From Solea solea (Eukaryota; Chordata; Actinopteri; Pleuronectiformes; Soleidae), in assembly GCF_958295425.1 (NCBI RefSeq), contig NC_081150.1, positions 1,218,501 through 1,282,500 of the forward strand: DNA of 64,000 nt, written 5' to 3'. The notes beneath the pieces were generated by a model. That model saw only the letters and a list, made by a program, of their open reading frames with translations. It was not told where the DNA came from and searched no databases. Shown piece by piece: positions 1 to 10,775 of this stretch (its first letter is position 1; each line of letters opens with the position of its first letter). A program made the translations under genes and the position numbers.

Positions 1-39
1 ATCATTAGATGTCCGGTTTTTGAAGAAAAACCATTGACT

Positions 40-90
40 TGTGAGGGCCAATGTGGCCCGTGGGCCGCAAGTTTGAGACCTCAGCTTTAA
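40..90 (-). mobile_element. hAT-like terminal fragment
   Basis: Read on the minus strand this begins GAGGTCTCAAACTTGCGGCC and continues into GGCCCACGGGCCACAT, the GC-rich 'tcaaact-cggcccgcgggcc' end of a widespread vertebrate hAT-type DNA transposon family. Only one end is visible and no target duplication was found. A related end lies at 47436-47520. Confidence 0.45.
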
Positions 91-104
91 GACAATTAGT
101 AAAG

Positions 105-232
105 AGAATTGGGCAGCCCATGGCCAAGTAGAAGGGGATTGGATTTGTAACCAGAAGATCACAGAACAGGTCATGGGGCTGGAGTGCCCCTGAGCAAGGT
201 GCCCGACCCCCATATCTCCCAGTCTGTGTGTG
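105..232 (+). mobile_element. tRNA-derived SINE fragment (family A)
   Basis: The block runs from GGGCAGCCCATGGCCAAGT to GTGCCCCTGAGCAAGGTGCCC. The same order of motifs recurs at 18878-18995 and 63232-63450, where the B-box-like GGTTCAAGGCC is better kept. The body motif CCCTGAGCAAGGTACCCAAT is typical of a fish SINE. This copy is decayed and has lost a clear B box. Confidence 0.55.
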
Positions 233-470
233 TACAAAGGAAGGATTAAAATCACTAATTCTTAAAAAAAAACGAACTAGATTTGTCATAAAATACAAAA
301 CAAAAACAAAACCAGAAGATTCTAAAACCATAGAATGATCATTCAGCAGTGGTTTAAAACACACACTGCTCCTTTACATTCATGCATACACTGAGACACC
401 GAGGAGTAATGATAAGAATAAAATACAGTGACACTTCCTGATAGCAGTGGGAAGCTCAGAGTCATGATTT

Positions 471-491
471 ACACACACACACACACACACA
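471..491. repeat. (AC)10 microsatellite
   Basis: Uninterrupted AC dinucleotide run. The antisense frames across it are low-complexity artefacts. Confidence 0.95.
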
Positions 492-950
492 GTCGCACAC
501 CTACTGTGGACGTGTATCATTTCCCCCCAAATGTCTTTGCAATGTGTCGCCGGCTCTGAATAAAATATCCGTCCACAATGACAGTGTTGTCTGCACCCGG
601 CGCTGCAGACCCACTTCTGCATCAAATGGATATTTTTTCACTTTCCCCACAGCGACTTATTTCTTTTCCTCCTTTTTTTTCTCCTCAGGAAGTGATTTGA
701 ATATTATAGATGGAGCGATCTGTCCTTTTCAGCACAGGAAGAGGGGGAAAAACACTGCCACTGGGAATAGAAACACAAACTGGGAGTTATATGTCCTTTA
801 ACCAGCAGGTAATCTGAAGCAGAAAAACAAAGTAGTGGAGGGATGGCATGGCAAGTGGAGGAATCAGCCCCCCCCACACACACACACCCTCTCCATGTGA
901 TTATGGAGTGAAGTAGACCATCAACACAACACACAGCTCTCCCTCAGTCA
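492..950. other. Unique sequence, no gene recognised
   Basis: Mixed-composition DNA with a C8 run joined to a short AC run near 868-887. No domain, RNA structure or transposon end was recognised. Confidence 0.5.
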
Positions 951-1370
951 GGTTTGCTGCCACATCAATCACCTGGTTTCTGTCCAAATACAGAATACCG
1001 TCAAATTACGGTTTGTTTTTGAACTCCGCCGAGCACATTTGCCTGTTTCTGCAGCCAAGACGCCGGGTGCTCAGATCCGCTTGGGTGTGTTGGGTTACAC
1101 GCATGGTCTTTTTGGAGCTCCGCCGCCTCCACCGTAATCTGCCTAATGCCTCTGGCTTCCTGGGATGTTATTAATTAATATCATGACGGGGGGGGGGGGG
1201 AAAAAAGAATGAAAGCGAGCGGCGGTTTCTTTTTTTGTTCTGCATACACACTTGTGCCACACGGTGATGTCACCGGCCGGCAATTTCACGCAGGTGTTGC
1301 TGCCTGTGGTGTGAATCATTAGGTGAAAGGGTGAGGTCAACAAAGGTAGAACGGGGAGAAAAAAGAGAGG
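951..1370. promoter_or_regulatory. Candidate conserved non-coding element
   Basis: Repeat-poor block with many intact CpGs, a palindromic homeodomain-like core TTATTAATTAATA at 1168-1180 and a G13 run at 1188-1200. It resembles vertebrate developmental enhancers in composition only. Conservation cannot be measured here. Confidence 0.25.
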
Positions 1371-2561
1371 AAACTACTGCAGGTGGCGTCTAGTTTTGTT
1401 TGTCCAACTTTTCCAGACGTGTGTCTCTGGGATTTTCCACACTCCAATTCACCAGAGGAAATGAATATGGCATTGCATTAAAAATTAAACAGAAAGCTTT
1501 TTTTTGTTTGTTTTTCTCCTTCTCTTGTGTGACACACAAAAAACAAACATTCTAAATTTAGGTTTATATACAAATTATTACAATTTTTGGGGCTGTGATT
1601 CCATTTAATTTACAGACTAAGCCCCCTAGTGTCCAAAGCAGGGAAAGCATTTCTGTACAGGGGAGATAAAACCTGATAAAAGTGATTTGTATATTTGTAA
1701 GATTGTTGGATAAATCACAATGTTTAAGTCTATTATATCCACTGACACAAATGAATGAATGAATGAATGCAGGCTATATAAATGTAATAAACTTTATTAT
1801 TATATATATTATATTATATAAAATTATGTTTAAGTAAGCTAGCATCAGTGTGGGACACAGCCAACTGCTGGCCCTTGGAGGTATTGCAGGTGAGGGTTAT
1901 AAAAATGATCTTATTTACCTAATTTATTGACGAAATGCTGAAGAAAAAAATCACTGTGTTCATTTTCTTTGTCATAACTTTGTTTCTCACACTTTCATGA
2001 CGCCGCATATGTTGATTATGCTGTTAATTAAAAACAAACAACAACACGGGCACAATGTGTTAAACTGGTTGAATAAGTTTTGATTTAACTACACAATTAC
2101 ACAGTTTGACTTTAATGAGCACCAAACAATAGAATTTAATTAAAGAGCCCTTTTAGCCCATTAGTTTTTACGCTAACTCACAAATGGAAACGAGACCATA
2201 ACGTCCTCACCGATAATCACTTTTGGAAAAGAAACCGTAACAACAACTTTAACATGTCCCGAAATGGCAACACAAGACTAATATCACACACAATAATTGA
2301 CCAAACACACATTATTCAGTGCAAGCTGCACATAATGGGATTATAAGATATGCACACATTCTACAAACACAGTGTTTGTACTCATTTGTTCTACATCCTT
2401 GTGTTTGCAGCCTCTGTGACCTGGACCCACTGAAAACATGATCAACACTAACACTAACTAACACAACAAATATCACGGGAACAACAATCTGCACCATGAA
2501 CAAACACTTCAATAAGATTTTCTACTTTCTACTTTGCATCCCATTGTTTGCCACTGAGTTA
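1371..2561. other. AT-rich unique sequence, no gene recognised
   Basis: AT-rich DNA with a short (AATG)n run at 1750-1769 and an AT run near 1797-1825. Stops are frequent in all frames. Confidence 0.5.
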
Positions 2562-3329
2562 ACACAGAGCATTTAGGCTGCGTTTTTCCATTACTATGTT
2601 AAAATGTGTACACAGAGGCTATAAGAATGTGCAATAATGTCTTAGACCCTTTGTTCAGCATGATGAGAAAAGACTTGTTTTCATAACTATGTAAACACAC
2701 CTAAGAAAAAGTTTTAGTCGCATTGAATTTGTGAAATTTGGAAATACGTCAACGTTTAAAGTTTTTTTTTTGTTTGTGGCTCATTTTTATGAACAAAAAT
2801 AAAAGTAAAATGGTCTATTGTACAATTATCTATTGTCTATTAACCTTCCTCTGTTTTTTTTGTTTTTTTAAAGTGATATAAAATGATTCATAACACAAAA
2901 GAAGACGAAAAACACATTTAGTAAAGCCTGATTAAATTGAACATGCAAAATCTGCTGTTCATGTACAACTGCAGTGTTTTTTTCTTCATTTTAAATTGTT
3001 AAAACAGTATTTTAATAACTGCCAGATATTGGAAGTTATTCTGCAAAAAAAATGGACAAAAGCACTTAGTTACAGGACATTCTCAATAAGCCATTTTGAG
3101 GGTTAGGTGTTAAAGGGTTAAAAACTGGGAGAAGGATAATTGTGCAGAAGTCACAAAATGTACCGTACATTAATTTAGATTCATAATAATGAGCCAGTAT
3201 TTCCAGATTTCACTTTTTACTTAGGTGTGTTTATATAGTTATGAAAAAAAATCTTTTTCATCAGATTGTGCTGAAAAAAACCTCTATATTACACATTCTT
3301 ATACGTTATTATGTCTAAATGCTCTGTGT
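2562..3329. mobile_element. Foldback (long inverted-repeat) DNA element
   Basis: The left arm (2562-2745) and right arm (3199-3329) are inverted copies. Outer ends ACACAGAGCATTTA and TAAATGCTCTGTGT match perfectly, followed by TATAAGAATGTG, TTTTCATAACTAT and AAACACACCTAAG in the same order on opposite strands. The centre (about 450 bp) is AT-rich and non-coding. A non-autonomous DNA transposon is likely. No certain target duplication was found. Confidence 0.65.
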
Positions 3330-3449
3330 GCCGAGGGTTCACTCACATTAGGACATAAGATAACACATGACGTCTCTCTGTGAGCCTGTAGCTTCCTTTT
3401 TGTCCTCCTTGAGTGAAAGTGTCACCAGGCGTGGATTTCCCTTGAAGAC

Positions 3450-3451
<2 letters not shown>

Positions 3452-3485
<34 letters not shown>
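3452..3485. repeat. (TG)17 microsatellite
   Basis: Uninterrupted 34-bp TG run, potentially Z-DNA forming. Confidence 0.95.
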
Positions 3486-3487
<2 letters not shown>

Positions 3488-3700
3488 CAGGTTGCAGTTT
3501 GTTATCAGTCATGTACACTCGTCAGTTCCTCGTTTGTTGACGCTAAATCACAGTGTGACTTGTCGCACCTGAGCTTCAAGCAGATCCTGTTACCTTTTCT
3601 TTTTTTCTCTCTTTTTTCCCTCAAAAGAGCTGACGCGACTTTAATGAGCAGCTTTTGTTTGGCGAGAGTCTGCATGTGTGCTATCACTGAGGTGGAGGGG

Positions 3701-3703
3701 TGT

Positions 3704-3734
<31 letters not shown>
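3701..3734. repeat. (TG)9 fused to a G17 run
   Basis: TG repeat passing directly into 17 consecutive guanines, followed by a G-rich stretch to about 3800. The + strand could form G-quadruplexes. Confidence 0.9.
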
Positions 3735-3829
3735 TGGACAGGGCATGCCCTCCAATATTTCAGAGAGTGGAAGTGGGAGTGGGGAAGGGGGGGAGGGCTT
3801 GCTTTCAAAGGAGCAACAGGCTTTAAAGT

Positions 3830-4140
3830 CAACAACGCAGCTGTGTTTACACAAATGCCTTCAGAAGTGAGGGTCAGCGGCCGAGGCGGTGGAGGCCGGG
3901 ACATGGACACGATGAGGTAATAACAGACGCTGACCGCCCCGCCCCCGCCCCCTCCCCCTCCCCCCCTCACCCCTCATTTCAAATGCAATACGAGCAGAAG
4001 ACGAAAGTGAAGAAGAAAGAGAAGAGGAAACAATGAGCCCACTCACCTCAGGCGTTTGCTCCAATCATTGTCGCGTTGAGTGAATAATGGAGGACGAACC
4101 CAAACAACATGGCGCACCAGTGACTTCACGTGTGCTGGAG
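3830..4140. promoter_or_regulatory. GC-rich block with C-tract, possible regulatory DNA
   Basis: CpG-containing segment with a C-rich tract at 3934-3975 made of four or more C4-C7 runs, capable of a G-quadruplex on the minus strand and an i-motif on the plus strand. On the minus strand CTGAG/GTGAGT near 4045-4055 resembles a splice donor. The short frame leading into it (20 codons) ends in TGA at that point and matches no protein I know, so I do not call an exon. Confidence 0.25.
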
Positions 4141-4190
4141 ACCAGGTCTGACCAGGTCTGACCAGCTCTGACCAGGTCTGACCAGCTCTG
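4141..4190 (+). repeat. 10-bp minisatellite, 5 copies
   Basis: Exactly five tandem units of ACCAGGTCTG, two of them with a G to C change (ACCAGCTCTG). Near identity implies recent expansion. Confidence 0.95.
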
Positions 4191-4814
4191 GTGGTTCTGT
4201 TTTAAATAAATACACACCTGTGATTATGGAGGGTAAGAACTTCCTGTTTTCATAGCTCTCACTTTAACGTGAAGGATGGAATAAACTTGTCTCGCTGATG
4301 TTTGTGAGTGAAACAACAACATGCTTCAAATGCAGGGAACTCAAAGTGCTGTCAAGTCACTTTGAGGAAAGACTGTGTCTGTCATTGTTAAGTTTTTTTA
4401 TTCTTAGCATCAGAGTTTTCATGATACAAAAACAGAAAAACGTGTATTTTCGTAATAATTCACCACAAACGCACACTATACACAGTTAAGGACTGAAGGA
4501 TTTGCTCTTTCTCTCTATCCGTCCATCAATCTGTCCATCTACTGTATATCAGCTATGATGACATTGTCAACAGGCAGTTACATTAAATACCAGTCATCAC
4601 ACAGAGCAGTGGCCCAGGGCCATTCTGCCTCAATATTTGTAAATTAAATCAAACTAAATTAAATGTATATATATAAATGTTCAGTAAGGGAAAAAACAAC
4701 AACACACATCTTAGAATTCCATATAATGGATGGATTGCTGGATCGATATGGATCACTTTGAAGGGCAAATGTTAAAATTTAAAGGTAAGTCAGGATTCCT
4801 TTAGATAACTCTGT
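4191..4814. other. Unique AT-rich sequence, no gene recognised
   Basis: No transposon ends or coding potential recognised. GGATGGATTGC-type runs near 4727 are simple sequence. Confidence 0.5.
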
Positions 4815-5000
4815 GGTTAAAGGTCCAGTGTGTAACTCGACTCCTCTAACCTATACCATAACCAGTTCATGCCTAACCCTAACCTAAGCATGATCCAAAT
4901 CTTAGCCCTAATGCTCAGAATTTAGGTTTTGCCTCATTAGGACCAGGTTTTGGGTCTCCATGAGGACTACTGGTCCTGGCAAAGTCAGTGTTTATGCCAC
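4815..5000 (+). repeat. Dispersed fish repeat with telomere-like motif
   Basis: Begins AAAGGTCCAGTGTGTAA, a start shared with the element at 40318, then contains CCTAACCCTAACCTAA at about 4872 and AGGACCAGGTTTTGGGTCTCC. An opposed relative with TAACCCTAAAC and GTCCCCA lies at 48300-48540. The TAACCC motif belongs to the repeat and is not evidence of a telomere. Confidence 0.4.
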
Positions 5001-5169
5001 AACAGGTGCTAAAGAGGTGACACATGCACATTTTAGTGGTAAAAGCCACTTTTCATATGTGTTTGTCCAGAATAATCATGTGAATGTTCTCATATGAAAC
5101 CACTTGTTCCACAAACACATACATAAGTGACATTTTCACCATTTTGCTTGCAGTTTGTCGCCCTGCTTC

Positions 5170-6271
5170 TCTGTCAGCTGTACCTGCTTCAGTTCAATTC
5201 CTTCATCTTCAGGAAAATTAAATAAAGATACAGAGCTTTTGTGTGTTTTGTAGACATCTCAGCTACAAACCAAAGGCAGTGGTGTGGGAGCAGGTGCAGT
5301 TAGTCACGAGTGAGCAGGTAAACCTCTGAAAAAATCCTCAACAGAACAGAATTATTATTATATCTTATTTTATTTGTATCTCTTCAAAATTAGTTTTCAA
5401 AAACAACACGTGACTGTGTGCTTTGAGATCATTTACATAAAAAAACTGTTCTGAGCTCAAATGACTTTGTTTCCACCTCAGCAAACTTTTATTCCTATTT
5501 ACAGCATCGTTCGGCTACAGCTAAGCTTTAGTGAAGCTTTAGTAAACGTTGGATTCCCTGTGAAATGTGTTTTAGTGACAGTCGTTACGCAGTGGTCAGT
5601 CCCGCTCGTTTATTACCGTTCATCTTAATCAAACTCAACATCTTTACACCACAGCAACCGACTTTAAAGCGACATCTGTGTTGTTGTTTTTTGAAAGAGC
5701 AGAAACGGCACGAGTGAGCGACGCTTTCATGTTACGCCGCTGAATTAGCTCTGCTGTCAACGCGCTGATTTTACAGTACAGAAAACAAAGAGGGAGAAAA
5801 ACATTGGAGCGCAGCCATGTGAAACACACAGGTTTGATCATGTGTGCCTCTAATCTGATGTGCATCTGTGTGAGAGTCTGCACGCTGACAGCTCCCATGT
5901 GTTTTAAATGAATAAAATATTCTATCAACACCAGTTTCAGCCCGGACTCCCACACAAACGCTGCTATTTTCGTTTTCTGTAAAAGATTGGTACAAGCTGT
6001 ATCTTTCTTTCTTTTATTTTATTAATTCATTCATTTTTATGGAGTGGAAAAACAGTCCAGGAAATGTTGGATTTTAACTTTTTGTTGAACTGTTTCATAC
6101 ATTTCTCAAATATGTGATGCAAAAACTGTTTGGTGCTAAAATCAATTAATTGGACTTTATTTAACATATAAAGCACCTTTCATACACAGCAATGCAAGAA
6201 ATATGACACTCACACATCGACTATCGCAGCAAGATTAACAAGTATTTAACATAAAACAGAGATGAGGGAGT
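5170..6271. other. Unique sequence, no gene recognised
   Basis: The stretch 5470-5960 is relatively CpG-rich and repeat-poor and might be regulatory. No protein domain or transposon end was seen. Confidence 0.45.
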
Positions 6272-6316
6272 GAGGAAAGTGAGGAAAGTGAGGAAAGTGA
6301 GGAAAGTGAGGAAAGG
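6272..6316 (+). repeat. 9-bp minisatellite, 5 copies
   Basis: Five tandem units of GAGGAAAGT, the last ending AGG. Purine-only on one strand apart from the T, so it could adopt triplex structure. Confidence 0.95.
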
Positions 6317-6850
6317 CTAACATGGATCACAGTCAGCCAAGAGGGAAAACTCCAGAGACTAAAAACTGATGAACTCAGATAAACAAACAATATTGATCTG
6401 ATATGGCTCCAGTTAAAAGGGCTTGCTGGTGTCAACTAAAATAAAATAGATAAATGAAGAAAGTCAAATAAATAGTTCAGATAAAATGTCTGAAGTTCAT
6501 TTGAAAGCCACGGTTAAAAATGTAAGTCGTAAAGTTTGCTGTTGTTTGTGAATCTGCAAAGCAACAGATCGCAGTTCACGACCAGGTCAATATCTCAGTG
6601 TGTTTCAACGCTGTTTTCAGTTTTAACTGAACAACTGTTGCTATTTTCAGAATGTTGATTAAAAAAACAACAGGTTCTTTTTGTGCTTGAATCTTTATTG
6701 TTATGATCAGTTTGCACAGCAGCCATTGTGAACAAGTCACGGCAGGAAAATCAAAGACAATGTAAATGTATTCATTTATTGATGGCTGAGTTCCATTTAG
6801 TTTTTGCACTTTCATGCTGTTCCTGACTTACATGAACTGAGCATAGCTGG
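6317..6850. other. Unique AT-rich sequence, no gene recognised
   Basis: No coding or repeat signature recognised. Confidence 0.5.
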
Positions 6851-6930
6851 TGTGATCAGTAACACCTGTGATCAGTAACACCTGTGATCAGTAACACCTG
6901 TGATCAGTAACACCTGTGATCAGTAACACC
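6851..6930 (+). repeat. 16-bp minisatellite, 5 perfect copies
   Basis: Five identical units of TGTGATCAGTAACACC (80 bp), each containing the palindrome TGATCA. Lack of divergence points to recent expansion or homogenisation. Confidence 0.97.
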
Positions 6931-7289
6931 TGTGCTTCTCCCTCTCAAACAAATAAAATCACCTCATCTTTCATTTATGATCGAGTTTATTAAATGAGCG
7001 CATTAAACAGATAAGTCTTTAGTCAGGTGAGGTCACATAAAGCAAACTGTTGCACAGGACATCACACAAATAACTCACTCATTACTGTGACCTCGAAATG
7101 ACAAAAGCACGTCAGGGTTATCTTAGCTGAGGTTCAAGGTCAACGTGAGATCTGACCTCAGGAGAAAAAAACTCTTACAGCATTTCAAAAACCTTCAAGG
7201 TCACATTTTTTCTTTCATTTTTGATTCTTATCTTACGGTTTTATTCTCATATAATGAGAATAATATAGTGTGATATCATAATTCTCACA

Positions 7290-7375
7290 GATTATGACCC
7301 CAGTCCTGACTTCACTTCACTGGCTCCCTGTTCATTTGCAAATATAATTGATTTCACGATTTTACAACCTTTGCC
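7290..7375 (+). pseudogene. LINE-L2-like ORF remnant
   Basis: One + strand frame reads HWLPV followed, after an in-frame stop, by a sequence like the 'RI-FKIL' stretch. HWLPV is the hallmark C-terminal motif of L2/CR1-clade ORF2 proteins. Only about 20 codons are left and they carry a stop, so this is a dead, 5'-truncated fragment. Confidence 0.5.
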
Positions 7376-7500
7376 AAATCAAATATGAGGATCACTATAA
7401 ACACAATACGTGGTGACACGTAGAAGGAGAAGCCAGAAGAAGAGGAGGAAGAAGGCTGATGACTTCTTATTGTGTATTTTGTGTTTTAAAAGGTGCAGCT

Positions 7501-7818
7501 GTATATGCATGTATATGTATATGCATGTATATGTACGTATACTGTATGTATATGTATACTGTATGTATATGTATACTGCATGTATGTGTATACTGCATGT
7601 ATATGTATACTGTATGTATATGTATACTGCATGTATATGTATATGCATGTATATGTATACTGCATGTATATGTATATGCATGTATATGTATACTGCATGT
7701 ATATGTATACTGCATGTATATGTATATGCATGTATATGTATATGCATGTATATGTTTACTGTATGTATATGTATACTGCGTGTATATGTATACTGCATGT
7801 ATATGTATACTGTATGTA
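7501..7818. repeat. Minisatellite of 16/17-bp TATATG-TATACTGCATG units
   Basis: Tandem alternation of 17-bp (TATACTGCATGTATATG) and 16-bp (TATATGCATGTATATG) units over about 318 bp. It is nearly self-complementary because of ATGCAT and GTATAC palindromes, so it could extrude cruciforms. Open frames of 80-190 codons run through it on both strands, with period-driven TYTC/HIH and YVYCMY peptides. They are artefacts of the repeat. Confidence 0.95.
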
Positions 7819-7987
7819 CGCGTAGGCAGAGATTTGCAGAAAGTGCAACATGTGATCCTGACGACTGGGTTGCACCTTTCACAAATAGCCAGACAGCTAT
7901 AGTTTTATGATGATCATAATAAAACACCATTATCAGCACATTCTGGCCAGTTTAAAAAAAAAAAAATGACAGTTACCCTGGTGATAA

Positions 7988-8352
7988 AAGCTGGGGACAC
8001 ACTAGAAGTTCTTTTGCCTGATTTTACTGCAGATTCACAGTTGGGCAGAGTCTGCACCAGTCCAGACTGTAGTTGTGGACAGTTGGTATAGAAATGTGTT
8101 TGTGTGTGAGGGTAAAAGAGCCGACCTCAGTCGTAGACAATCAAAAATGATTCTGGACGTAACTGCAAACACATGCTGCCAACAGAACAAGAATAGGTGG
8201 GACAGGAAGTAGCGGGAATAACAACAGGAAGATGGCGGTGAAACTGTTGCTCCTGTGAGTCTGTGATCCTTCATCACGCTCAGTCGTTAAATGTGTGATG
8301 TGTGATCTCCAAGTCTGAAGACTGTGAAAGTTGAGGAGTGTGTCCCCAGCTT
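7988..8352. mobile_element. MITE with 15-bp perfect terminal inverted repeats
   Basis: Left end AAGCTGGGGACACAC (7988-8002) and right end GTGTGTCCCCAGCTT (8338-8352) are exact reverse complements around a 365-bp non-coding body. Short size and no transposase frame indicate a non-autonomous DNA transposon. The flanks show at most an AA dinucleotide duplication, so the superfamily is undetermined. Confidence 0.75.
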
Positions 8353-9049
8353 AAGTCAGCACTGAGTGCACCGAGTGTGCCCTCTGCACCGGAAACCAAG
8401 CGACATGAAGACACACTGTGAAAACATGACTGCCAGCAGGGAGGTAACAAAAAATCACTCTTTTACTCACCAATTTGAATGGATATTATTTCAGCTGTTA
8501 GTCAAGAAACTCAAGTCCCTGTGGCTTTGTAAAGTGCTCACTCTCCCAAACCTCTGAACTCCATTCAGAAAAATCACAGTTTTTCTCCCAATTATAACTC
8601 TGACTTTAGAAAATGTCACTTGCCAATCAGGAAAGTCAGTAACAAGCAGCAGCAAACATGCTCACAAGAGGCTAAGTACCATGACTGTGTGTGTGTACCT
8701 CATATCATCATGGCTATTACAAACATTGAGGACGTAAATGCAGATTGAAAACAAATATAAAGTATGTAAAGTAAGTATATAAAAATATCCAAATCAGGAG
8801 GGAAAGACAAAAAGAAACTAAAAGAAAGTATAATAGGACAATCACATTAGAGCGGGGCAGACAATCAACTGGAACAGGACAGGAAGTCAAACTTAACGTA
8901 GAAGTACAATATAAAACAGGAAACCAGAAATAGAACTAAAAATCCAAGGTAAAGAACACAGAGCAACAACAAGGCCAAACTGAATAAATGGATTTTTTTC
9001 TTCATTTATCGCGAGTGTATCTCTTATCATTGTCTCTTTGTTTGTGCAG
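8353..9049. other. Unique sequence, no gene recognised
   Basis: A-rich stretch 8750-8980 (AAACAGGAAACCAGAAA-type text) resembles the low-confidence dispersed repeat at 33440-33855. Otherwise nothing recognised. Confidence 0.4.
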
Positions 9050-10380
9050 TTTCCAGAACAAACGCAGCAGAAACACTGTGAATTCCTCCATTACAAAAAC
9101 GGAGTGAACCATCTGTTGTTGGGAAGATACTCGCTGTTAAAACGTTAGTTTGGACGTTACAGAGGGAGAGGCGCGCGGAACAGCCACAGCCTTCATTAAA
9201 ACAGTATTACACTTTGTCACATGGACTCCCCACACAGCAACAAAGAACAGCAAAATAGAAGGGAATTACAGTTCTTTTCTTCTCTTTTTTACAGCCAGTT
9301 ATGTATTTGCCTTTATTGAGACTGTGTGTGATGAGACCTCTGCGGCGGCAGCGAGGAGTAAAGCCCTAAACTCTGTCATCAAAAGACAGCTGACAGTTAT
9401 TCAATAAGAGGACAGCGAGGGGTGTTAAAGATTTTACTGGGAAAGGATTTTCACTGAAGGCAGGGCACATAAATCTAGACAAAGAGGGTGCTGGGCCCGT
9501 TCGGATGACACAAATCGCCGCCTCGTTAGGATCAATAAAGTAAAACACAATGCTGCAAAAGCACAAGTGCAAACTGTGAGGCTCCCGAGGATTCAATAGC
9601 CCCAAAGAATGCGTGGGAATGGGGAGCTCAGGTTAGGAGGAGAGCTTCAATCCCACCAACTCTGCCATGAAATAGAAAGGGAGAGAGCAATTGACCCATG
9701 AACCGGGCTGAAAGAGAAATCACTTGTTCCCGTAATGACTGCCTTCCACATCGGCGAAGAGCCGGCGGATATACAGGCTCACTGTTGGGCAACTGTGCTG
9801 AGAGGGAGGATGAGAGGATGAGAATGGGGAGGTTTGTCCAGCTCCTGCTGGTCTCCAGCTGGTGTGTAGAATGATGATCAGTCTCAACACAGACACACAC
9901 ACACACACACACACCCTTCCCTATCCAAACAAGTGCAATCAGATCAACACAAACACGGCTGCATCTTGTAAAAACCAAATCTGAGACAAATTAGCCGGCC
10001 CATTAGACAGCGGAGGTGAGTTTTCTTGAAGGAATCCAGAAGGTGGTGATGAATCGCGAGGGTTTAATCAGCTCTTGTTTATTTACAGGGAGCAGAGAGC
10101 CGCACATTTGCATTCCCTCCCCTCCGAGTACAGGAAGACTGAAGTGGGTGCTTATGTACTCTGTGCTGGAGGAGCTTATCCGGCTCTTTGGGGAGCATCT
10201 GTGTGCCGCTGTGTTCCAAAATAAATTCCTCGCTCCACCCGCTGTGGGTCATCTCGCTCTCCAGACCCGAGCAGTGATTGTGCAGGTGGAGTGGAAACAA
10301 CCACCACTTTGTTTGTCTCTGTGACACGTTGATATTTCCGGACATTAGCATTTTACAGTTCTATGCTCCAAATCTGTCGA
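9050..10380. promoter_or_regulatory. Candidate cluster of conserved non-coding elements
   Basis: About 1.3 kb almost free of repeats except for the AC run at 9891-9914. It has balanced composition, scattered CpGs and TTTGCAT/CAATTG-type cores, for instance GCACATTTGCATTCCC at about 10102. Blocks such as 9440-9620 and 9990-10300 look like vertebrate developmental regulatory DNA. Open frames of up to 116 codons carry no recognisable domain. Inferred from appearance only; alignment to other fish would decide. Confidence 0.35.
9891..9914. repeat. (AC)12 microsatellite
   Basis: Uninterrupted AC run inside otherwise unique DNA. Confidence 0.95.
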
Positions 10381-10502
10381 GTGCAGTATTTACATTAAGC
10401 TGCTCTAATGCTGAAGTACAATATGTAAGGTTTGCTAATCTCTACATCTGTTTCATATGACTTTAACCTGACACTATCTGTTTATTTATGTATCTCTTAA
10501 AG

Positions 10503-10775
10503 AGCTGAAACGATGAATCGATCAATCGGTTATTAATCGATTTCTAAATTAATCGACAATTTTGATAATGGATTAAAGTTTAAATGTGAGCATTTTCTTC
10601 ATTTCTTTGCTCTGAATAACAAAGAAATCATTAAAAGTCAATCATTTTGGTTTGTGGACAAAACGAGATTTGCAGGTTTGACGAACACCGATCAACATTG
10701 TTTAGGTTTTCTGATATTTTATAGACCAAACGATTAATTGAGAAAATAATCGACAGAATAATCGATTATGAAAAT
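10503..10775 (-). mobile_element. MITE with CGATTAAT-rich ends, copy 1
   Basis: Starts GAGCTGAAACGATGAATCGAT and ends AATAATCGATTATGAAAATAA, with inner TTGTGGACAAAACGAGA. The same text appears reversed at 14325-14640 (TTTTGTCCACAAACC, ATATCAGAAAA). These ends define an abundant non-autonomous DNA transposon of fish. The outermost right-end bases are lost. Confidence 0.7.

Noticed and set aside
4030..4110. Minus-strand exon with donor CTGAG/GTGAGT
   Set aside because: The only open frame into the donor is 20 codons, ends in TGA at the junction and matches nothing recognised.
4872..4888. CCTAACCCTAACCTAA as an interstitial telomere
   Set aside because: Too short and embedded in a dispersed repeat that also occurs at 48300-48540.
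7379..7939. Open frames of 80-186 codons on both strands with Tyr/Cys/His-rich repeats
   Set aside because: They exist because 16/17-bp AT-rich units lack stops in several frames. Peptides simply mirror the minisatellite.
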